This document shows positions 30,000 through 35,568 of a DNA stretch of 35,568 bases, in pieces. Where the stretch lies: NCBI GenBank assembly GCA_964606085.1, contig CAZSFD010000056.1, positions 1 to 35,568 of the forward strand, written 5' to 3'. Both the position numbers and the translations under genes were made by a program. The stretch is from CAIQJJ01 sp964606085 (GTDB taxonomy: Bacteria; Chloroflexota; Anaerolineae; Anaerolineales; UBA4823). Numbering within the stretch: the stretch's first letter is position 1; each line of letters opens with the position of its first letter. The notes beneath the pieces are model-generated. The model searched no databases. It saw only the letters and a list, made by a program, of their open reading frames with translations, and was not told where the DNA came from.

Positions 30000-30971
30000 A
30001 TGGCACGAATTACCATGCGCGAAGCCATCTCCCAGGCTCTGTGGGAGGAAATGGAAAAAGACCCCAACGTATTCATTTTGGGGGAGGAAGTGGGCGTCTG
30101 GGGTGGGACCTACGCTGTCACCAAAGGCTTCTACGATCACTTTGGCGAGAAACGCGTCAAAGATACCCCGATTGCCGAAGCCGCCATCATCGGCGCGGCA
30201 ATTGGCGCAGCCATGACCGGCCTGCGCCCGGTGGCCGAACTGATGACGATCAACTTCGCCTTCTCCGCAATGGATCACATCGTCAACGAGGCCGCCAAGC
30301 TGCACTACATGTTCAACGGGCAATTTCGCCTGCCGTTGGTCATCCGCACCGTCGGCGGCGGCGGGCGTCAACTGGGCGCCACGCACTCGCAAACGCCAGA
30401 TGCCGTTTTCGCCCATTTTCCGGGCTTGAAAGTTGTTTCGCCGGGCACGCCCGAAGATGCCAAGGGCCTGCTCAAGGCCGCCATCCGTTCCGATGACCCG
30501 GTGATGTTCATCGAACATGCCACCATGTACCAGGTGCGCGGCGAAGTCCCCGACGGGGAATTCATTCTCCCCATCGGAAAATCCAAAATTCAGCGCCCCG
30601 GCCGCGACGTGACCGTGGTGGCCTATTCGAAGGGTTTTCAGCTTGCCATGCAAGCCGCCGAACAGCTTGCCAAAGAAAGCATCGAAATTGAAGTGGTAGA
30701 TTTGCGCACCCTGCGCCCGCTCGACATGGAGCCGGTGCTCGAATCGTTCAAGCGCACCAACCGGGCCGTGATCGTGGAAGAAGGCTGGAAATCGTTTGGC
30801 GTCGGCGCAGAAATCAGCGCCCGCATCTACGAAGAAGCCTTCGACTACGTGGACGCCCCGATCAAACGCGTGGCGCAGAAAGAAGTGCCGCTGCCCTACA
30901 ATGCCACGCTCGAACAAATGGCGCTGCCGCAGGTGGCCGATGTGATCGCCGCCGTCAAGGAGGTGTTGTAA
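30000..30971 (+). CDS. pdhB: Pyruvate (2-oxoacid) dehydrogenase E1 beta subunit
   Basis: A 323-residue beta subunit of E1. Recognised by the N-terminal ITMREAISQALWEEMEKDPN, FILGEEVGVWGGTYAVTKG, DTPIAEAAIIGAAIGAAMTG, and the C-terminal transketolase domain (VVDLRTLRPLDMEPVLES, VIVEEGW). GAGGA lies 4 nt before the ATG. The stop codon shares its last A with the E2 start (TAATG), so beta and E2 are coupled. Family size is normal. Confidence 0.93.
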   Translation: MARITMREAISQALWEEMEKDPNVFILGEEVGVWGGTYAVTKGFYDHFGEKRVKDTPIAEAAIIGAAIGAAMTGLRPVAELMTINFAFSAMDHIVNEAAKLHYMFNGQFRLPLVIRTVGGGGRQLGATHSQTPDAVFAHFPGLKVVSPGTPEDAKGLLKAAIRSDDPVMFIEHATMYQVRGEVPDGEFILPIGKSKIQRPGRDVTVVAYSKGFQLAMQAAEQLAKESIEIEVVDLRTLRPLDMEPVLESFKRTNRAVIVEEGWKSFGVGAEISARIYEEAFDYVDAPIKRVAQKEVPLPYNATLEQMALPQVADVIAAVKEVL

Positions 30972-32194
30972 TGGCTGATACCGTGATCATGCCCAAACTG
31001 GGTTTCGACATGGCCGAAGGCACGCTGGTACGTTGGGTGATCGCCGAAGGGCAGCCCGTGACCAAGGGGGCCGTGCTGGCCGAGATCGAGACCGACAAGG
31101 CCACCGTGGAAGTGGAATCGAGCTTCGAGGGCGTCGTTGCCAAACATCTGGTTGAGCAAGGCGCGATTGTGCCGGTGAACACGCCGATTGCGATTGTGGC
31201 GAAGCCGGGGGAGGATGTCGGTGAGTCAGCTAGTCCGCCGGTCAGCCAGGGAGCCAGGGAGCAAGGGAGCGCGGGTGCGGGGGAGCAGGCGAGCAAGCCT
31301 GTGGCCGCCGCATTACCTGTTTCGGCTCCGGCGGCGCTGGAAGGCGGGCGGGTGAAGGCTTCGCCCGTGGCCCGCAAAATGGCCCAGGAAAAAGGCATTG
31401 ACCTGACCACCGTCAGCGGCACCGGCCCCGCCGGGCGCATCGTCAAAAAAGATGTAGAAAGCTGGCAGCCTGGCGTTTCTGCGCTCTCCAGCCCCCCCGC
31501 CCCCGCTCTCCCCGGCGCGACCGTGCCCCTGACCAAGCTGCGCACGGCCATCGCCCGCCGCATGGTCGAGTCGAAGACGAGCGTGCCGCATTTCTACATC
31601 ACCAGCGAGTACGACATGGCTGCGTTGATGAGCCTGCGTAAGCAGGTCAACGCCCTGCTGCCCGAAGACGCCAAAATTTCGGTTAACGATTTCATCATCA
31701 AGGCCGTGGCGCTGACGCTGCGCGAATTCCCCAACCTGAACGCCTCGTTCAACGGCAGCGAAATTGTCCAGCACGGACGGGTGAATATCGGCGTGGCCGT
31801 GGCCATCACCGGCGGCCTGCTCACCATCGTCTGCCGCGATGCCGACGCCAAGCCGCTCAAACAGATTGCCGCCGAGATCAAGTCGTTGGTGGGCCGCGCC
31901 CGTGAGGGCAAGGTACGCCCCGACGACATCGAAGGTTCGACGTTCTCGATCAGCAACCTGGGCATGTTCGATGTGGAGAACTTCGCCGCCATCATCAACC
32001 CGCCCGAAGCCGGCATTCTGGCGGTTGGGTCGGTCAAAGATGTGCCGGTGGTGAAAAACGGCGAGTTAGCCATCGGAACGCGCATGAAGGCCACCATCTC
32101 GGTGGATCACCGCGTCTCTGATGGCGCCGAAGCCGCCCAGTTTATGCAGGCGTTAGCGAAGTATTTGCAGGAGCCGCTGCGCTTGTTGGTGTAA
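30971..32194 (+). CDS. pdhC: Dihydrolipoamide acetyltransferase E2 component
   Basis: A 407-residue E2 core subunit. Order: one lipoyl domain (1-80, lipoylated Lys43 in ETDKATVE), linker 81-127, peripheral-subunit-binding domain (128-163, ASPVARKMAQEKGIDL, GTGPAGRIVKKDV), linker 164-185, then the acetyltransferase domain with active-site HRVSDG (His380, Asp384). Both linkers are low-complexity: linker 1 is rich in Gly/Ala/Ser/Glu/Gln and encoded by G-rich words, linker 2 is Pro/Ala/Ser-rich and encoded by the complementary C-rich words. The core is intact, so the enzyme should work. Acyl preference (pyruvate, acetoin or branched-chain) is not fixed by sequence. Confidence 0.92.
   Translation: MADTVIMPKLGFDMAEGTLVRWVIAEGQPVTKGAVLAEIETDKATVEVESSFEGVVAKHLVEQGAIVPVNTPIAIVAKPGEDVGESASPPVSQGAREQGSAGAGEQASKPVAAALPVSAPAALEGGRVKASPVARKMAQEKGIDLTTVSGTGPAGRIVKKDVESWQPGVSALSSPPAPALPGATVPLTKLRTAIARRMVESKTSVPHFYITSEYDMAALMSLRKQVNALLPEDAKISVNDFIIKAVALTLREFPNLNASFNGSEIVQHGRVNIGVAVAITGGLLTIVCRDADAKPLKQIAAEIKSLVGRAREGKVRPDDIEGSTFSISNLGMFDVENFAAIINPPEAGILAVGSVKDVPVVKNGELAIGTRMKATISVDHRVSDGAEAAQFMQALAKYLQEPLRLLV
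31245..31295. repeat. G-rich low-complexity repeat in E2 linker 1
   Basis: Iterated GGGAGCCA, GGGAGCAA, GGGAGC words encode the first interdomain linker (Gly-Ala-Arg-Glu-Gln and similar). A C-rich stretch of complementary composition (31481-31515, CTCTCCAGCCCCC and CTCTCCCC) encodes the second linker in the opposite orientation. Confidence 0.6.
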
Positions 32195-32218
32195 GGCGAC
32201 ATGAATTTCACCTTACGG

Positions 32219-32260
32219 CAAAGAAAAAGCCCCGCATTTCACTGCGGGGCTTTTTCTTTG
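32219..32260. terminator. Bidirectional terminator between E2 and the membrane-protein gene
   Basis: A perfect 18-bp stem (32219-32236 with 32243-32260) and 6-nt loop, with A5/T5 on the two sides, so it terminates both the pdh operon and the convergent plsX-fabF unit, whose last stop codon is 5 nt away. Confidence 0.93.
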
Positions 32261-32265
32261 AGCGC

Positions 32266-32970
32266 TCAAGCCAGTATTTCGTTGATCTGCTTGATCTGGT
32301 CGTTGGTCAGCGCCTTACCTTTGGTGGTCTTACGCAGGTATTCTTTCAGGTCTTTGCCAGCGATAGCGGGCATGGGCGGATCGCCCACTTCTTCCAGGTC
32401 GGCTTCAGGATGGATGAACACCAGCGCCGGTTGGATTTCGGGCATTTCGCCCTCGGGCAGCTTGCTTTGCAGGTGCTTTTGCAGCTTTTCGAGGTCAATT
32501 TCCACTTCCAGGTCGGGGCTGCCCAAACCTTCCTGGGCAAAGATGCGCAGGTATTTTTGCACCCAACTGCCACCCTTTTGCCGCCAGCGTTTCTTGGCGG
32601 CATCGTAGGCCATTTTTCCGGCCTGGGGAAATGCCCCTAACACCCACACACCCACCGGCCCAACCAGCACATGCGGCGCCGGGGTGGTGTAATGGTAGAT
32701 GGTATAGCGGTCGTCCATGCCCTTGAGCGCCTGATCCAGCACTTCATCGGGGCGCGGGTGGCGGCCCCAGCGGTTGCCGAAGTAGATACCCACCTGTGAG
32801 AGCAGGAAACCCAGCAGCAGCGCCCCCCACATCACACCGATCATATTCGCGTCTTGCGATTGCAACGAGAGGTAAAACCCACCCCCCAAAATGATCAGGC
32901 TGGAAATGGTTGCCACCTGGCCGATGGTGCTGTTGCGTTTGATCAATTTTTCATTGGCGATGATTTTCAT
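32266..32970 (-). CDS. Membrane-anchored protein of unknown function
   Basis: A 234-residue protein not recognised with confidence. Two hydrophobic segments near the N-terminus (about 18-36 and 43-63) are followed by a soluble domain with HPRPDEVLDQALKGMDDRY, YHYTTPAPHVLVGPVGVWVL and a C-terminal Lys/Glu-rich helical region. The VLVGPVGVWVL..FPQAGK pattern faintly recalls the NERD nuclease-related domain, but the catalytic pattern is not clear. The ATG at 32970 overlaps nothing and lies 3 nt after the fabF stop, with AGG 8 nt upstream, so it is the third gene of the plsX-fabF unit. Confidence 0.75.
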   Translation of the reverse strand: MKIIANEKLIKRNSTIGQVATISSLIILGGGFYLSLQSQDANMIGVMWGALLLGFLLSQVGIYFGNRWGRHPRPDEVLDQALKGMDDRYTIYHYTTPAPHVLVGPVGVWVLGAFPQAGKMAYDAAKKRWRQKGGSWVQKYLRIFAQEGLGSPDLEVEIDLEKLQKHLQSKLPEGEMPEIQPALVFIHPEADLEEVGDPPMPAIAGKDLKEYLRKTTKGKALTNDQIKQINEILA

Positions 32971-32973
32971 AAT

Positions 32974-34233
32974 TTAGCCTGTAAAACGCTTCAATACCAG
33001 GCAGGCATTTTGCCCGCCCAACCCAAATGAGTTGGAGAGCGCCACGTTGATCTGATACTGGCGGTTCTGGTTGGGGGTGTAGTCCAGGTCACATTCGGGA
33101 TCGGGATATTCGTAGTTGATGGTGGCGTGGACGATGCCGTGGTAGATTTGCTTGGCGCAGGTGATGGCCTCCAGCGCGCCCGAAGCGCCCATGGCGTGAC
33201 CGGTCATAGATTTGGTGGAGTTGATCACCATTTTGTAGGCGTGGTCGCCGAAGACCATCTTGATGGCACGCGTTTCGCTGGCATCGTTGAGGGGGGTGGA
33301 GGTGCCGTGGGTGTTGATGTAATCTACCTCGGTGGGCTGCAACCCGGCACTTTCAAGCGCCCATTTCATGGCGCGCATCTGGCCGAGCGAGGACGGGTCG
33401 GGCTGGGCCACGTGGTAGGCATCGCACGAAGCGCCCTGGCCGATCACTTCGGCGTAGATGCGAGCGCCACGCGCCTGGGCGTGTTCGAGCGTCTCCAGCA
33501 CGAGTGCGCCGCTGCCTTCCGAATAGCAAAAGCCTTCGCGCTTGGAGTCGAAGGGGCGGGAGGCCTTTTCGGGGTTGTCGTTGAAACTGGTGGGCAGGGC
33601 GCGCATGATGGCAAAGCCGCCTACGGCGTAATCTTGGATCAACGCTTCCGCGCCGCCGCACACCACCACATCGGCTGCGCCGCGCCAGATCAATTCGGCG
33701 GCTTCGCCGACCGCCTGGGTTCCGGCTGCGCAGGCCGTGGTGACGGTGAGGCTCGGCCCCTGGCACTGCATCCGCTGGGCTACCAAAAAAGCGCCCAGGT
33801 TGGGGATGCACGAGCTGATCGTGAAGGGGTTGACGCGGTCAACGCCTTTGGTGCGCAGAATTTGAATGCCTTCGTCGGCGCGTTCGATGCCGCCCATGGC
33901 GGTGGCAAACACCACCCCTGAGCGTTCCGGCTCTGGCAATGGTTCGGGCAGCCCGGCATCGGCCACGGCCTGCACGGCGGCGGCCAGGGTGATCTGCGCC
34001 ATGCGCGAGACGCGGCGAGCCTCCTTACGATCCATGAAGTTGCCGGGTTCAAATTCGGGGATTTCGCCGGCGATCTGGCAGGAAATGGCACTGGCATCGA
34101 ACTGCGTGATGCGGCGGATGCCCGAACGCCCGGCGAGCAGCCCTTCCCAAAAATGGTCAATCGAAGGCCCTAAAACGGTGATCCCCCCCACACCCGTAAT
34201 CACCACACGGCGTTGACGTTTGTTCTCACTCAT
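32974..34233 (-). CDS. fabF: Beta-ketoacyl-ACP synthase II
   Basis: A 419-residue condensing enzyme of fatty acid elongation. Catalytic triad Cys168 (TTACAAG), His309 (NTHGTST) and His346 (KSMTGHAMGASG); the C-terminal GLGGQNACLVLKR is typical. It adds two carbons from malonyl-ACP to acyl-ACP. The ATG at 34233 has GAGGAG 8 nt upstream; the frame continues 36 codons further only because an intergenic repeat is open there, and that extension (FTTKDTKEHKDHH) is spurious. Cotranscribed with plsX. Confidence 0.95.
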   Translation of the reverse strand: MSENKRQRRVVITGVGGITVLGPSIDHFWEGLLAGRSGIRRITQFDASAISCQIAGEIPEFEPGNFMDRKEARRVSRMAQITLAAAVQAVADAGLPEPLPEPERSGVVFATAMGGIERADEGIQILRTKGVDRVNPFTISSCIPNLGAFLVAQRMQCQGPSLTVTTACAAGTQAVGEAAELIWRGAADVVVCGGAEALIQDYAVGGFAIMRALPTSFNDNPEKASRPFDSKREGFCYSEGSGALVLETLEHAQARGARIYAEVIGQGASCDAYHVAQPDPSSLGQMRAMKWALESAGLQPTEVDYINTHGTSTPLNDASETRAIKMVFGDHAYKMVINSTKSMTGHAMGASGALEAITCAKQIYHGIVHATINYEYPDPECDLDYTPNQNRQYQINVALSNSFGLGGQNACLVLKRFTG

Positions 34234-34257
34234 GCAAATTCTCCTCAAAATTTGTTG

Positions 34258-34329
34258 ACCACAAAAGACACGAAGAAACACAAAGGAAATTTGATGATGG
34301 TCTTTGTGTTCCTTCGTGTCCTTTGTGGT
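34258..34329. repeat. Palindromic ACACGAAGG-type repeat between plsX and fabF
   Basis: Two 28-bp arms (34258-34285 and 34302-34329) around a 16-nt loop, with two mismatches, both transitions. Words: ACCACAAAAG, ACACGAAG, AAACACAAAG. Same family as 16500-16567. It fills the plsX-fabF gap and ends 8 nt before the plsX stop codon (34338). Confidence 0.93.
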
Positions 34330-34337
34330 AAAAGTTT

Positions 34338-35357
34338 TCAAGCTTCTTCTGGTACAAATTTGGCGTCGGCCAGTTGTTCCTGGATGGCGGTACGCAGGGC
34401 GGCGAGCAGGTTGGCCTGCACGGCGCTGCGGGCCAGGCGGATGGCGGAAACGAGCGACTTGGCGTCTGAACGCCCGTGGCCGACAAACGCCAGGCCGTCT
34501 ATGCCCAGCAGGGGCGCCGCGCCAATTTCAGCGGGATCGAGCATTTTCTTCAAGGCATCGAAGGCCGGTTTTGCCAGCAAAGCGCCAATTTTGGTGCGGG
34601 TGCTGGACATCAGGTTTTGGCGCAGCAGGTCAACCATCAACTTGGCCACCGCTTCCGACGATTTGAGCAATACGTTGCCAGTGAAGCCGTCCATCACGGC
34701 CACGTCGGCCTGGCCGCCGTAGAGTTCCTTGCCTTCGATGTTACCCACGAAGTTGATCTTACTGGCCCTCAGCAGTGGGTAGGTTGCTTTGACCAGTTCG
34801 TTGCCTTTGTTGGCTTCTTCTCCATTTGAAAGTAACCCCACCCGCGGCGATTGGATGCCCAACACTTTCTGGGCATACACCGACCCCATGATGGCGAACT
34901 GCACCAGGTACTCTGGTTTGCACTCGGCGTTGGCGCCAATATCCAGCACCACACACTTGCCGCCCTTCACCGGGAACAGCCCGCTCAGGCCAGGCCGCTT
35001 GACGCCGCGGATGCGCCCCAGGGTGAAGAGCGCCGTGGCCATCGCCCCGCCGGTGTTGCCGGCGGTGACGAAGGCATCGGCCTGCCCGGCTTTGACCAGG
35101 CTCATCCCGACGTTCATCGAAGTCCCTTTGCTGCGGGCCATTTCGGACGGCTTATCGGTCATTTCCAGCACTTCGGGGGCGTGAACCAGTTCAACGGGGA
35201 AGTTTTCCCCTGCCAGGGCAATCAGGCTGGGCTTCAGACGCGCCTCGTCGCCCACCAAAATCACTCTATCGCCAAATTGCCGGTAAGCATCGAGCGCCGC
35301 GGCCAGTTCTGGTTCGGGATAGTTGTCGCTACCCATCGCATCCAGGACAATTTTCAT
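34338..35357 (-). CDS. plsX: Phosphate acyltransferase PlsX
   Basis: A 339-residue peripheral membrane enzyme that turns acyl-ACP into acyl-phosphate for phosphatidate synthesis. Motifs: MKIVLDAMGSDNYPE at the start, AGNTGGAMATALF, GLSGLFPVKGGKCVVLDIGANAE, and DVAVMDGFTGNVLLKSSE. The ATG at 35357 has GAGGAG 6 nt upstream; a 37-codon upstream frame crosses a heptad repeat and is rejected. In many bacteria plsX leads a fatty acid gene cluster; here it is followed by fabF. Confidence 0.95.
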   Translation of the reverse strand: MKIVLDAMGSDNYPEPELAAALDAYRQFGDRVILVGDEARLKPSLIALAGENFPVELVHAPEVLEMTDKPSEMARSKGTSMNVGMSLVKAGQADAFVTAGNTGGAMATALFTLGRIRGVKRPGLSGLFPVKGGKCVVLDIGANAECKPEYLVQFAIMGSVYAQKVLGIQSPRVGLLSNGEEANKGNELVKATYPLLRASKINFVGNIEGKELYGGQADVAVMDGFTGNVLLKSSEAVAKLMVDLLRQNLMSSTRTKIGALLAKPAFDALKKMLDPAEIGAAPLLGIDGLAFVGHGRSDAKSLVSAIRLARSAVQANLLAALRTAIQEQLADAKFVPEEA

Positions 35358-35381
35358 GGGATTCTCCTCGGTGGTTTGAAG

Positions 35382-35466
35382 GTTATACAAGGTTGAAAGC
35401 TGAAAGTTGAAAAGTTGAAAAGTTGGCAAACCTGCAACCTTCAACTTGCGAACCTTCCAACTTCCC
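35382..35466. repeat. Heptad repeat GTTGAAA/CAACTTC upstream of plsX
   Basis: The left half iterates GTTGAAA/GCTGAAA/GTTGAAAA; after a short spacer (CAAACCTG) the right half iterates the complementary CAACCTT/CAACTTG words. An imperfect palindrome of about 85 bp that forms most of the plsX leader region and ends next to the tRNA promoter. Confidence 0.85.
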
Positions 35467-35474
35467 ATCCCTGC

Positions 35475-35502
35475 TTGACAAGAAAAGCCAGCCGATTATA
35501 AT
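35475..35502 (+). promoter_or_regulatory. Promoter of the tRNA-Leu gene
   Basis: TTGACA (35475-35480), a 16-bp spacer and TATAAT (35497-35502): both hexamers match the sigma-70-type consensus. Transcription would start near 35509, about 5 nt before the tRNA. Confidence 0.9.
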
Positions 35503-35513
35503 ACAACCCGCTC

Positions 35514-35568
35514 GCGCTGGTGCTGGAACTGGCAGACAGGCATGGTTGAGGGCCATGTGCCGCAAGGC
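35514..35568 (+). tRNA. tRNA-Leu (GAG), partial, cut by the window end
   Basis: Acceptor 5' strand GCGCTGG, a D-arm containing AACTGGCAGAC, anticodon stem CATGG/CCATG with loop TTGAGGG (anticodon GAG), then TGCCGC..GGC, the start of the long variable arm typical of type II tRNA-Leu. The T-arm and 3' end lie beyond the window. Confidence 0.92.

Noticed and set aside
34234..34341. 36-codon N-terminal extension of FabF (FTTKDTKEHKD...)
   Set aside because: It is a translation of the palindromic repeat at 34258-34329; the real start at 34233 has GAGGAG and matches the family.
35358..35468. 37-codon N-terminal extension of PlsX
   Set aside because: Translation of the GTTGAAA/CAACTTC repeat; the family start MKIVLDAMG at 35357 has a good ribosome site.

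Overview
The window is about 60% GC bacterial chromosome and reads as a member of the Chloroflexota, most likely class Anaerolineae. This is inferred from four things: a giant secreted multidomain protein ending in a short LPIIFR-type tail, lipoproteins with Thr/Pro-rich linkers, DUF2085 and DUF3048 genes, and many low-complexity palindromic repeats between genes. No phage, transposase, CRISPR array or rRNA was found.

Layout. 108-7667 (+) encodes a 2519-residue secreted surface protein, closed by a 24-bp-stem bidirectional terminator shared with a convergent HNH endonuclease gene (7786-8289, -). From 20641 down to 8551 (-) runs a roughly 12-kb sugar operon. In transcription order it is SorC-family regulator, SIS-domain sugar-phosphate isomerase, zinc alcohol dehydrogenase, SAF-domain NAD(P) oxidoreductase, fucose/arabinose-isomerase-like enzyme, sugar-binding lipoprotein, permease, double ABC ATPase, second permease (carrying a one-base frameshift), and FGGY kinase. 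The architecture recalls the lsr and rhamnose systems, but the enzyme set does not match a pathway I can name.

A divergent promoter pair (20687-20748) separates it from a thiamine salvage operon (+): TPP riboswitch, terminator that also holds the Shine-Dalgarno, thiamine pyrophosphokinase, ThiB-, ThiP- and ThiQ-like transporter genes, and a DUF402 gene overlapping thiQ by 4 nt. Next come a 52-residue membrane protein with five consecutive cysteines (26218-26376, -), a DUF2085 membrane protein (-) and a DUF3048 lipoprotein (+). After these lie pyruvate/2-oxoacid dehydrogenase E1alpha, E1beta and E2 (+), then on the minus strand a membrane protein of unknown function, fabF and plsX. The window ends inside a tRNA-Leu(GAG) gene that has a near-consensus promoter.

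The most striking unexplained feature is structural. Nearly every intercistronic gap of the minus-strand and thiamine operons holds a palindromic low-complexity element built from 7- to 9-bp iterated words. At least six families can be told apart, and several supply stop codons, Shine-Dalgarno sequences, protein termini or interdomain linkers to the flanking genes. The TPP riboswitch also shows an explicit switching sequence: an 8-nt word in the aptamer is repeated exactly in the terminator arm that contains the ribosome binding site.
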